Part shown: piece after piece, positions 1 to 5,943 of the stretch | How the letters are laid out: the number at the start of each line of letters is the position of its first letter | Position numbering within the stretch: the first letter of the stretch is position 1 | Assembly: GCA_016765265.1 (NCBI GenBank) | Contig: JAESQG010000083.1 | Location: 6,643 to 14,557, forward strand | Origin: Pseudomonadales bacterium | Lineage (GTDB): Bacteria; Pseudomonadota; Gammaproteobacteria; Pseudomonadales; DC-out160 | DNA length: 7,915 bases | Direction of reading: 5' to 3' | Notes under the pieces: generated by a model | The model's input: only the letters and a program-made list of their open reading frames with translations | Told to the model about the DNA's origin: nothing | Database searches by the model: none | Position numbers and translations under genes: made by a program

Positions 1-603
1 ACTTCGCGTGGAGATTTTAGTGAGTCTTTAAATTTGGCGGGAACTTGGCACCTACCCATGGTGATCGTTGTCAATAATAATCAATGGGCTATATCCGTTA
101 GACGGGAGGTACAAACTGCCGCTGAAACTATTGCACAAAAAGCGATTTCCGCTGGCATAGAAGGCATTCAAGTAGATGGTAATGACCCCATCGCCTTGTT
201 ACACGTATTGGATCAAGCCTTAGAAAAAGCGCATAACGGCAAAGGCCCTACATTAATAGAAGCCATTAGTTATCGCCTTTGCGATCACACCACCGCCGAC
301 GATGCCACTCGTTATCGCTCAGCAGAGGAACTCAGCAAAGGTTGGGAACGTGAGCCTATCAAACGACTACAGTCCTTTTTACACGGCAAAGACCTGTGGG
401 ACGAAGACAAAGAAAAAGCCCTAGTGGCATCCTGTAAGGAACAAGTTCAAACCGCTGTTGAAACCTATTTAGCCACAGAGTCAGAACCCGCGGAAGCCAT
501 GTTCGATTATCTCTACGCGGAACTACCGATAGAACTAGAGGAACAACGAGCCGATGTCATCCGAAAAGCATCTAACATGCAAGAAGGAGCTAAACATGAC
601 TAG
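1..603 (+). CDS. pdhA: 2-oxoacid (pyruvate) dehydrogenase E1 component, alpha subunit; 5' end outside window
   Basis: This is the C-terminal 200 residues of a thiamine-diphosphate-dependent E1 alpha subunit. With E1 beta it decarboxylates a 2-oxoacid, probably pyruvate, and passes the acyl group to E2 lipoate in the cytoplasm. The frame is open from base 1, so the TTG at 34 is not the start; roughly 130-170 residues are missing compared with the family. Visible residues 1-31 hold the second half of the ThDP/Mg motif, starting TSRGDFSESLNLAG and ending in the conserved NN of VVNNNQWAI (residues 23-31). DGND is at 59-62. The phosphorylation-loop-like signature DHTTADDATRY is at 95-105. A Cys precedes it where Gly is usual (RLCDH versus RLGDH). 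The stop codon overlaps the start of the beta gene. A branched-chain 2-oxoacid E1 alpha is the main alternative, since substrate cannot be fixed from sequence. The family call is firm. Confidence 0.92.
   Translation, partial: TSRGDFSESLNLAGTWHLPMVIVVNNNQWAISVRREVQTAAETIAQKAISAGIEGIQVDGNDPIALLHVLDQALEKAHNGKGPTLIEAISYRLCDHTTADDATRYRSAEELSKGWEREPIKRLQSFLHGKDLWDEDKEKALVASCKEQVQTAVETYLATESEPAEAMFDYLYAELPIELEEQRADVIRKASNMQEGAKHD
584..589 (+). promoter_or_regulatory. Ribosome binding site that fixes the E1 beta start
   Basis: AAGGAG lies 6 bases before the ATG at 596, inside the end of the E1 alpha gene. It favours ATG 596 over the in-frame ATG at 554, which has no comparable site and would lengthen the overlap to 50 bases. 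Confidence 0.8.
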
Positions 604-1657
604 TTACCAACCTGTGTCTGGACCGGAAAAAACTACCCAACAGGAAGAGCAGCCCGAAACGGAAACGACAGTAGAAACCACTAAAGTAACGCTTGTTGAA
701 GCCATCAACCTAGCACTTGCACACTCAATGCAGAATGATGAGAACGTGGTGGTACTGGGTGAAGATGTGGGTACCAACGGCGGTGTTTTTCGTGCAACAG
801 TAGATTTAAAAAAGGAATTCGGACTACGCCGAGTCATGGACACACCCTTAGCAGAAACTTTAATAGCGGGCATTACCATCGGTATGGCCAGCCAGGGTCT
901 CAAACCGGTGTGCGAGATTCAATTTATGGGGTTCATTTATTCTACCGTAGAACATATTGTCTCCCATGCTTCGAGAATCCGGAACCGGACACGGGGCCGA
1001 CTCACCTGCCCCATGGTATTGCGAGCCCCATTCGGTGGCGGCATTCACGCCCCTGAACACCATTCTGAAAGTACCGAAGCTATGTTTGCCCATATCCCCG
1101 GCCTACGGGTAGTCGTCCCCTCTTCCCCCGCAAGAGCCTATGGTTTACTGATAAGCGCAATCCAATCACCTGATCCGGTTATATTTCTAGAACCTAAACG
1201 AATCTATCGATCCGTAAAACAGAACATTATTAATAATGGTGAAGGTCTACCGCTGGAGACCTGCTTTACCTTAAAGCACGGGGACGACATCACTTTGATC
1301 TCATGGGGAGCGATGATACAAGAAACAATGGAGGCCGCAAAACAGCTGGAACAACAAAACCTCTACGCTGACGTCATCGACGTAGCCTCCATTAAACCCC
1401 TGGATATGACCACCATCTTGAGCTCAGTAGAACGCACAGGCCGCTGCGTCATCATTCATGAAGCGGCAAAAACTTGTGGTGTGGGGGCCGAAATATCAGC
1501 GCAAATTGCAGAGAAAGGACTACTATCATTACTAGCGCCCATAGCGAGAGTGGCGGGTTACGACACTGTAATGCCCTACTACCGTAACGAAAAATACTAC
1601 ATGCCTTCTACCCAACAAATCATGGAGGCAGCGCAAAAAACCATGAGCTATCAGTAA
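596..1657 (+). CDS. pdhB: 2-oxoacid (pyruvate) dehydrogenase E1 component, beta subunit
   Basis: A complete 353-residue E1 beta subunit. It pairs with E1 alpha to form the alpha2beta2 ThDP enzyme that decarboxylates the 2-oxoacid and reductively acylates E2 lipoate. The conserved core begins near residue 31 (VTLVEAINLAL). GEDVG is at 55-59. TPLAE ends at E86, the position of the Glu that activates the ThDP aminopyrimidine in this family. The PEHHSES segment is at 153-159 and PSSPARAYGLL at 175-185. The C-terminal transketolase fold runs from about 228 and ends with YDTVMPYYRNEKYYMPS. The start ATG overlaps the E1 alpha stop by 8 bases, implying translational coupling. Residues 8-30 form a Gln/Glu/Thr-rich stretch before the fold, longer than in many homologues. 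The sequence reads as the proteobacterial PdhB type; a branched-chain (bkd) or acetoin enzyme is less likely but not excluded. Confidence 0.94.
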   Translation: MTSYQPVSGPEKTTQQEEQPETETTVETTKVTLVEAINLALAHSMQNDENVVVLGEDVGTNGGVFRATVDLKKEFGLRRVMDTPLAETLIAGITIGMASQGLKPVCEIQFMGFIYSTVEHIVSHASRIRNRTRGRLTCPMVLRAPFGGGIHAPEHHSESTEAMFAHIPGLRVVVPSSPARAYGLLISAIQSPDPVIFLEPKRIYRSVKQNIINNGEGLPLETCFTLKHGDDITLISWGAMIQETMEAAKQLEQQNLYADVIDVASIKPLDMTTILSSVERTGRCVIIHEAAKTCGVGAEISAQIAEKGLLSLLAPIARVAGYDTVMPYYRNEKYYMPSTQQIMEAAQKTMSYQ

Positions 1658-1687
1658 TAGCAACCAAAATAGCGACCAAGGATTGTC

Positions 1688-2803
1688 ATGAAATATTTTA
1701 AGCTCCCTGATCTAGGCGAAGGGTTACAAGAAGCCGAAATAGTGGAATGGCATATTAATAACGGCGATCAAGTGGAGGTAGACCAGTTGATCGTCTCCGT
1801 AGAAACAGCCAAAGCTATTGTCGAAGTCCCTTCCCCCCAAACCGGCACTATTGCCACTTTATTCGGAAAACCTGGCGATATCATTCACGTGGGTGAACCA
1901 CTGGTTGAATTCGCTGGCGAAGAACAAGAAGATACCGGTACCGTCGTCGGTGAAATGAAAACCGCCACGGAAGAGGATGTGGAAGAAGACTATTTCATTA
2001 TTGGTAGTGGTTCTGGTGGCGGCCAAAGTACAACTCGAACCACTCCTGCCATTAGAGCATTAGCAAAAAGACTCGCAGTAGACCTCAGTACCGTATCCCC
2101 AACTGGCAAGCATGGCATGATTACCAGCTATGACGTGGAAAAAGCCAACGAATTACAAGCATCTCACGGTACTGCAGAACCCTTGAAAAGTGTTCGCAGA
2201 TCCATGGCAAAAGCGATGACAAAAGCGAATGCAGAAGTAGCTCAAGTCACGATAGTCGACGATGCCGATATCCATCAATGGCGAAAAAACGAGGATTCAA
2301 CAATACGTCTTATTCGAGCCATTGGCGTCGCCTGCAAAGCAGAGCCTGCTTTAAACACTTGGTTCAATGGTATGGCGCTGTCAAGACGGCTGCTAGAACA
2401 GGTAGATTTGGGTATCGCCGTTGACACCAAAGACGGTCTGTTTGTGCCGGTACTGAGGGACGTCACCAATAGAACGGCAGATGATTTAAGACAAGGCCTC
2501 AATGATCTTCAAGCTGATGTAAAATCGAGAAAGATCCCACCAAAAGAACTACAGGGTGCCACTATTACCCTCACCAACTTCGGCACCATCGCCGGACGCT
2601 ACGCCACCCCCATTGTCGTCCCACCCACCGTCGCCATTGTCGGCGCAGGCGTGGTGAGGGAGGAAGTCGTCGCGCATAACGGTGAGGTGACGATACACCC
2701 CATCATGCCCCTATCCGTCAGCGCAGATCATCGCGCAACAACCGGTGGAGAAGCAGCGCGCTTTTTGCGAGCGCTCATTAATGATCTAGAAAAAAATGAA
2801 TAA
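1688..2803 (+). CDS. pdhC: Dihydrolipoamide acyltransferase, E2 component of the pyruvate dehydrogenase complex
   Basis: A 371-residue E2 that carries the acyl group on lipoyl-lysine, transfers it to CoA and forms the core of the complex. Residues 1-77 are one lipoyl domain with the modified lysine predicted at K42 in VETAKA. Residues 78-116 are an acidic then Gly/Ser-rich linker. Residues 117-153 are the peripheral-subunit (E1/E3) binding domain, TTPAIRALAKRLAVDLSTV and on. Residues 165-371 are the trimer-forming catalytic domain. The active-site motif is DHRATTGGEAARF at 347-359. The catalytic His is H348, but the Asp of the usual HxxxDG is Thr (T352). I recall similar TGG forms in proteobacterial PdhC proteins, so this is not evidence of inactivity. 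AAGGA at 1678-1682 precedes the ATG by 5 bases, and the gene lies 30 bases after E1 beta, so it is in the same operon. No E3 (lpd) follows; the next gene is convergent and 13 bases away. Confidence 0.93.
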   Translation: MKYFKLPDLGEGLQEAEIVEWHINNGDQVEVDQLIVSVETAKAIVEVPSPQTGTIATLFGKPGDIIHVGEPLVEFAGEEQEDTGTVVGEMKTATEEDVEEDYFIIGSGSGGGQSTTRTTPAIRALAKRLAVDLSTVSPTGKHGMITSYDVEKANELQASHGTAEPLKSVRRSMAKAMTKANAEVAQVTIVDDADIHQWRKNEDSTIRLIRAIGVACKAEPALNTWFNGMALSRRLLEQVDLGIAVDTKDGLFVPVLRDVTNRTADDLRQGLNDLQADVKSRKIPPKELQGATITLTNFGTIAGRYATPIVVPPTVAIVGAGVVREEVVAHNGEVTIHPIMPLSVSADHRATTGGEAARFLRALINDLEKNE

Positions 2804-2816
2804 AACTGGGAATAAC

Positions 2817-3476
2817 TTAAAACCCAAAAGTAGATCGACGCACGCTCTTACGTATCTCTTTTTCATCTTGCCAAACCAATAATCCAGACTCTAGTCCCAT
2901 CATCTTCAATGTGAATTTATAATACACATCTTTCTCTTTCTTGTTTTGTTTGGTGATGCTACTCAAGTTACCGTATATCATGTATTTAGCACCCACTTGA
3001 CGGCCTAGTTGCGCTGCCTTGTTGGGGTTAACGAGGCCGCTATTGCGTTGATAACCGAACTGCGACTGCACTGCCTCTACCGCGGTCATGTCCACAAATT
3101 GAAACTTACCGGATCGAAGTAATTTATTGACAATAGTATCGGTGACGGACTCCGTATCAATATGCTCTTCGGTTTTATTACGCACTGAATCCACAAAAAG
3201 AATCGGACGTCCTTGTTGGGTTATCTCAACCACAGGCGGAAACGTCAACAAGGACTCAACCATTTTAGCCGCTGTAGACTGCAAATCTGTGGACCCAAAA
3301 TCGGTATTAACGGTTTCCACAGCTTGAGCGTCGCCATACTGGACTTTACTGGCACATGAAACCAACATAAGTGACAGCAACATAAATGACAGCAAACGGG
3401 AGACAAGCACAACACCTCGGTGGCCCAATCCATTAGTTTCTTTATTTATACTTCGGCTATTAACGAACCCTTTCAT
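2817..3476 (-). CDS. lpoB: LpoB-like lipoprotein (penicillin-binding protein activator family)
   Basis: A 219-residue predicted outer-membrane lipoprotein of the LpoB/YcfM family. E. coli LpoB (about 213 residues) crosses the periplasm to activate PBP1b. Residues 1-40 are the signal peptide, with hydrophobic core 23-40 and lipobox LVSC, the lipidated Cys being C41. Ala at +2 is consistent with outer-membrane sorting. The globular domain runs from about 63 to 219, with PILFVDSVRNKTEEHIDT at 91-108, a helix at 109-121, KFQFVD at 124-129, and GAKYMIYGNLSSI at 162-174. The linker between C41 and the domain is only about 20 residues, shorter than the proline-rich tether of E. coli LpoB. An AAGGAG site decides the ATG start. 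The gene is last in the lipoprotein cluster, 10 bases after the YcfL-like gene, as ycfL precedes lpoB in E. coli. The family call is good; PBP1b activation in this organism is inference. Confidence 0.85.
   Translation of the reverse strand: MKGFVNSRSINKETNGLGHRGVVLVSRLLSFMLLSLMLVSCASKVQYGDAQAVETVNTDFGSTDLQSTAAKMVESLLTFPPVVEITQQGRPILFVDSVRNKTEEHIDTESVTDTIVNKLLRSGKFQFVDMTAVEAVQSQFGYQRNSGLVNPNKAAQLGRQVGAKYMIYGNLSSITKQNKKEKDVYYKFTLKMMGLESGLLVWQDEKEIRKSVRRSTFGF
3363..3392 (-). repeat. 15-base tandem repeat (2 units) in the LpoB-like signal peptide
   Basis: On the plus strand, CAACATAAGTGACAG (3363-3377) is followed directly by CAACATAAATGACAG (3378-3392), with one mismatch. In the minus-strand gene it encodes the hydrophobic signal-peptide core, giving the repeated pattern LLSFM LLSLM before LVSC. 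The length is a multiple of three, so a change of copy number would keep the frame. Confidence 0.8.
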
Positions 3477-3482
3477 TTCCTA

Positions 3483-3488
3483 CTCCTT
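3483..3488 (-). promoter_or_regulatory. Ribosome binding site of the LpoB-like gene
   Basis: Minus-strand AAGGAG sits 6 bases before the ATG at 3476-3474. It supports the long 40-residue signal peptide start rather than the internal GTG at residue 23. The site lies in the 10-base gap after the YcfL-like stop and overlaps the boundary of that gap by one base. Confidence 0.7.
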
Positions 3489-4032
3489 ACAATATACCAA
3501 ACAAGTTAGTCTTAAATGTTTTGTTTGCCTTGAGATCTCTCACATTAATTCGAAACCCGCTGGTCTTCGGATTCGGTGAAAGACCCACTATGGTTTTCTC
3601 ATCTTTACCGTAAATTACAAACGGGGTCCAACCGTTACCATCGATCCCCACTTCCGCTCCCGTCGTATCATACCAACTAAATTGGTATTGCAAATTTCTA
3701 GTGGATTTTTTCTTGTTCGCCAAAACAATCCTTGCGCGATAAAGTCCGTTAATCAACTCTCCCTTCATTTGCTTTACCTCCAGGATACTCTTCAGTTTAT
3801 AGGCCGTCACAGAAGCCTCACCTTGGGCATTGACTTTGCCTTGCAAGCTCGCCGTATTGGTGGCACACCCTGTAAAGGTAGTCATTCCTATTGCTAGAAT
3901 TGAGGTAAACCCTATCTTTAGTAACACCTGTTTTAAGCCTACTTGTTTTGACAGCAGCTGTTTTACCGAAACGGTTTGTAATGACGTTTCTTGTAATAAC
4001 CCTTCTCGTAATAACACTTCTTGTAATGACAT
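3487..4032 (-). CDS. ycfL: YcfL-like lipoprotein (DUF1425 family)
   Basis: A 181-residue protein of unknown biochemical function, resembling E. coli YcfL (about 125 residues), encoded next to lpoB there too. Residues 37-55 are the hydrophobic signal core (VLLKIGFTSILAIG) and FTGC gives a lipidated cysteine at C56. F at -3 is not the most usual lipobox residue. The mature domain (57-181) has the beta-rich family pattern: YRARIVLANKK at 98-108, LQYQFSWYDTTGAEVG at 114-129, then GNGWTPFVIYGKDEKTIVGL at 132-151. Residues 2-41 are odd: about eight degenerate 5-residue units ahead of the signal core (see the repeat at 3910-4029). The ATG at 4032 has AAGGGG at 4042-4047, 9 bases upstream, so this start is plausible. 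A shorter product starting at GTG 3927 (V36) would have a more ordinary 20-residue signal peptide but a weak ribosome site. The gene lies 52 bases after the COG3014 gene and 10 before lpoB. Confidence 0.78.
   Translation of the reverse strand: MSLQEVLLREGLLQETSLQTVSVKQLLSKQVGLKQVLLKIGFTSILAIGMTTFTGCATNTASLQGKVNAQGEASVTAYKLKSILEVKQMKGELINGLYRARIVLANKKKSTRNLQYQFSWYDTTGAEVGIDGNGWTPFVIYGKDEKTIVGLSPNPKTSGFRINVRDLKANKTFKTNLFGIL
3910..4029 (-). repeat. Degenerate 15-base tandem repeat, about 8 units, at the 5' end of the YcfL-like gene
   Basis: Cut into 15-base units from 4029 leftwards, four clear copies on the minus strand are TCATTACAAGAAGTG, TTATTACGAGAAGGG, TTATTACAAGAAACG and TCATTACAAACCGTT (4029 down to 3970). 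They are followed by four more diverged units down to 3910. They encode SLQEV, LLREG, LLQET, SLQTV, then SVKQL, LSKQV, GLKQV, LLKIG. The unit length preserves frame. The first four units are certain as a repeat. The last four share the period and the K-Q/L pattern, but are weaker at DNA level. Confidence 0.8.
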
Positions 4033-4060
4033 AGCGCTTTACCCCTTCTGTTGTCCTTAT

Positions 4061-4086
4061 ATTATTGGCCCTTATTATTAGCCCTT
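4061..4086. repeat. 13-base tandem repeat at the 3' end of the COG3014 gene
   Basis: On the plus strand, ATTATTGGCCCTT (4061-4073) is followed by ATTATTAGCCCTT (4074-4086), with one mismatch. It spans the stop region of the COG3014-family gene and half of the 52-base gap before the YcfL-like gene. It is not a hairpin and I see no clear function. Confidence 0.7.
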
Positions 4087-5548
4087 AAATCACCACTGAA
4101 CGAACCCATAGCTTTCTCCCAGTATTCACGACGTAAACTATTGTCTTCCGACTAGCCTCCACAGTAATCGCTATTTCTCGCTGTGCACCAGTCTTTCGAT
4201 CTCTCATCATTAACGGATACTGCCCCGCCTTCACCTGATAACGGCCTAGCTGAGCATTGTTCGGTAAGGACAGCCAACTTCTCAAATCAGCACGCTCTGT
4301 AATAATGCTGTATATATTCGCCATAAACGAACCGATAACCCCGCCCTTTTTTTCCGACTGATGATGCAACTCTGCTTTCGTAAACCCTCGCGCTATTTGC
4401 CGAGCCATCATACCCGGTCTTTTATCCTTTAAAGCTTTTGCTACCATGGGTGATGTTTCAGCTAACAACTGGGTTTTATAAAATTGGTCTTGATTCACCC
4501 GAACTGTTAGGGGCACCCGCTCATCTAAAAACTGATTGTACACAGGAAACGAGATGCTTATAAAGGTCCCCGACCGATCAGGGATAGAAAAACTCACCTC
4601 CCGCTTTTGGGGTACAAACCCTCGTTCGTATAACACAATTATCTCACCATTGTCTTTTTTCAAGTTAGTTAATGTAATCGATTTATTCAACTCTTGATAA
4701 TCAGTGGTGAACCCCAGTTTTTTTGCCAACCGAATCACATCTTGCTGCACAAACTCGTTACCGGCATTGAGCTCTAACGCCTTCTTATAATCGATATAAG
4801 CATCATTTAACTCTCCTCGGCACTCATAAACTAAACCCGAAACATAAAATCCAAAACCATTCTGAAAGGAATACTTTAATTTAGCCGCTTCTACATCCAT
4901 CGAAGCAAATCGCTGATCAAAGGCTTCCTGATTGCTGCCTACATCAACCGGCATCTCTGCTAGCTTCTTTTCTGCTTTTTCCTGCTGTTTAACAAGGGCT
5001 TTTTCGTTTTTTCTTAACGCATTTTTCTGTACTCGATTCAAACGCCTAATTTCAACACCAGCTCCTTCTAAATCCCCTGTCATCAAATAATTCATCGCTT
5101 GATAAATATGAACGAATCCTCTTTCAAAAATCTCACCTTTATAAGCAATCGCATTATCATTGACAATCAAAGAGGCTCCTTTATCCCCTATTTCACTTAA
5201 TTCAACAACCGCATCCAAATCCTCTTCATTAAACAGATTGATTGCCGACCGATATGCCTCCAGGCTAGCTAAATCTTGCTGACTTATTTGTGCTAAACGA
5301 CCCCGCTCCAAATAGTGCAGCAGTCTATCGGGATTCCACTTGCCGCCCGTTTTGACTTCTTTAACCGTTTCACCGCGGTCCAGTGCCTCCAACCGAGCAG
5401 TCATCTGGCCAGGATAGGGCATAAAAAGACTACTAGTGGCACAGCCAAACGACCCACTCACTAGAGCGCCCAGCAAAGCAATTCGCCACCACAATTTGAT
5501 TATTGATGTTCTGTTTATTGATGTTCTGTTTATTACTGTTTGACTCAC
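4085..5548 (-). CDS. COG3014-family TPR lipoprotein
   Basis: A 487-residue predicted lipoprotein of a family that recurs upstream of YcfL/LpoB-like genes in gammaproteobacteria; its function is unknown. Residues 17-35 form the signal core (IKLWWRIALLGALVSGSFG) and the lipidated cysteine is C36, followed by Ala. Helical repeat regions are at about 142-172 (FERGFVHIYQAMNYLMTGDL onward) and a TPR-like unit at 235-263 (YVSGLVYECRGELNDAYIDY onward). A charged segment at 169-199, rich in Lys/Glu, is likely coiled coil. The C-terminal part holds IIVLYERGFVPQKRE at 303-317 and DLRSWLSLPNNAQLGRY at 421-437, which look like conserved family motifs. The start is GTG at 5548, because an in-frame TAG lies two codons upstream; the ribosome site is weak (GAGAG). 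The N-terminus contains a duplicated NRTSI pentapeptide. The gene is first in the lipoprotein cluster. A scaffold or assembly role at the outer membrane is inference from TPR content. Confidence 0.85.
   Translation of the reverse strand: MSQTVINRTSINRTSIIKLWWRIALLGALVSGSFGCATSSLFMPYPGQMTARLEALDRGETVKEVKTGGKWNPDRLLHYLERGRLAQISQQDLASLEAYRSAINLFNEEDLDAVVELSEIGDKGASLIVNDNAIAYKGEIFERGFVHIYQAMNYLMTGDLEGAGVEIRRLNRVQKNALRKNEKALVKQQEKAEKKLAEMPVDVGSNQEAFDQRFASMDVEAAKLKYSFQNGFGFYVSGLVYECRGELNDAYIDYKKALELNAGNEFVQQDVIRLAKKLGFTTDYQELNKSITLTNLKKDNGEIIVLYERGFVPQKREVSFSIPDRSGTFISISFPVYNQFLDERVPLTVRVNQDQFYKTQLLAETSPMVAKALKDKRPGMMARQIARGFTKAELHHQSEKKGGVIGSFMANIYSIITERADLRSWLSLPNNAQLGRYQVKAGQYPLMMRDRKTGAQREIAITVEASRKTIVYVVNTGRKLWVRSVVI
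5501..5545 (-). repeat. 15-base tandem repeat (2 perfect units plus 1 degenerate) at the COG3014 gene start
   Basis: On the plus strand, TATTGATGTTCTGTT occurs at 5501-5515 and again at 5516-5530 without mismatch. TATTACTGTTTGACT follows at 5531-5545 as a diverged third unit. Read on the minus strand this encodes SQTVI NRTSI NRTSI just after the GTG start, before the signal-peptide core. The period is in frame. Confidence 0.88.
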
Positions 5549-5555
5549 TAACTAC

Positions 5556-5599
5556 TCTCTCGCAAATCGCATTCAATTCTCTCGCAAACTACATTCAAT
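5556..5599. repeat. 22-base tandem duplication upstream of the lipoprotein cluster
   Basis: The unit at 5556-5577 begins TCTCTCGCAAA and ends CATTCAAT. It is repeated at 5578-5599 with three adjacent mismatches (TCG versus CTA). It lies immediately upstream of the GTG of the COG3014 gene, so it is in that gene's 5' untranslated or promoter region. The proximal copy supplies the weak GAGAG that may act as ribosome site. Confidence 0.85.
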
Positions 5600-5838
5600 A
5601 GAACTAATACGAATAATCTGACTGTAAAACACTTGATATGTTCAACGCCGGAGTATTCTGTCACACAATTGATCACCACCGATAATTTTCTTCATCACTC
5701 GCTACCCCACCAAAACCGGATTGGAATATAGCAAAAACTGGCTTTACTCCTGGCCTGCATTGTACCCAACGCGTGACTGGTATTGAGCCGCAATAAGCAA
5801 TGGAGAGCATTTTATGCGCAACAAATAAGCGCGCACCA

Positions 5839-5871
5839 CTCCAGAATAAACTTCAATCTTGAAAATTGGAG
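5839..5871. repeat. Nested inverted repeat upstream of the FHA gene
   Basis: CTCCA (5839-5843) pairs with TGGAG (5867-5871), and inside them TTCAA (5852-5856) pairs with TTGAA (5859-5863). Both stems are only 5 bases and the inner loop is 2 bases, so it is more plausible as a DNA-binding palindrome than as an RNA hairpin. It may be chance. Confidence 0.25.
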
Positions 5872-5874
5872 CAT

Positions 5875-5881
5875 AAGGAGG
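5875..5881 (+). promoter_or_regulatory. Strong Shine-Dalgarno-like sequence without a start codon
   Basis: AAGGAGG is a full match to the anti-Shine-Dalgarno core, yet no ATG, GTG or TTG lies 4-13 bases downstream. The FHA start at 5944 is 62 bases away and has its own GAAAGG at 5931-5936, 7 bases before the ATG. It may be a standby site, a relic or chance. Confidence 0.3.
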
Positions 5882-5943
5882 ACAAACGCAGGAATTTTTC
5901 TTAAAATTTAAAAGCGACACCCCTACATTAGAAAGGCTTCAAG

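Larger units (their letters stand above)
5549..5943. other. Divergent intergenic region, about 395 bases
   Basis: This region separates the minus-strand lipoprotein cluster from the plus-strand FHA gene and should hold promoters for both. I found no convincing -35/-10 pair, no operator and no open reading frame of useful size. What can be seen is a 22-base tandem duplication near the lipoprotein end (5556-5599), a small inverted repeat (5839-5871), and an unused strong Shine-Dalgarno-like site (5875-5881). A four-codon ORF (ATG 5814, stop at 5826-5828) follows GGAGAG at 5802-5807 and is probably chance. Confidence 0.6.

Noticed and set aside
604..1093. Minus-strand open frames inside E1 beta
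   Set aside because: Shadows of a clearly conserved plus-strand gene; no recognisable protein features.
2780..2836. Possible bidirectional terminator between E2 and the LpoB-like gene
   Set aside because: GATCTA and TAGATC flank the junction, and GGG/CCC lie inside, but the stems are very short with large loops and no clear T-run, so I cannot support a terminator.
3830..4081. Plus-strand open frame opposite the YcfL-like gene with Cys/Asn-rich repeats
   Set aside because: It is the antisense reading of the 15-base repeat tract; it has no homology I recognise and no ribosome site, and the minus-strand gene has the lipobox and conserved domain.
3363..5599. CRISPR array or transposon-derived repeats
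   Set aside because: Units are directly tandem, 13-22 bases, without spacers; different loci have different units and there is no transposase or terminal inverted repeat.
5600..5680. Sigma70-like promoter for the lipoprotein cluster on the minus strand
   Set aside because: The best candidate (TTGAAC, then GATTAT after about 20-21 bases) has poor spacing and a weak -10, so it is not annotated.
5735..5770. Sigma54-type promoter upstream of the FHA gene
   Set aside because: TGGC elements are present but the GG-N10-GC spacing rule is not met.
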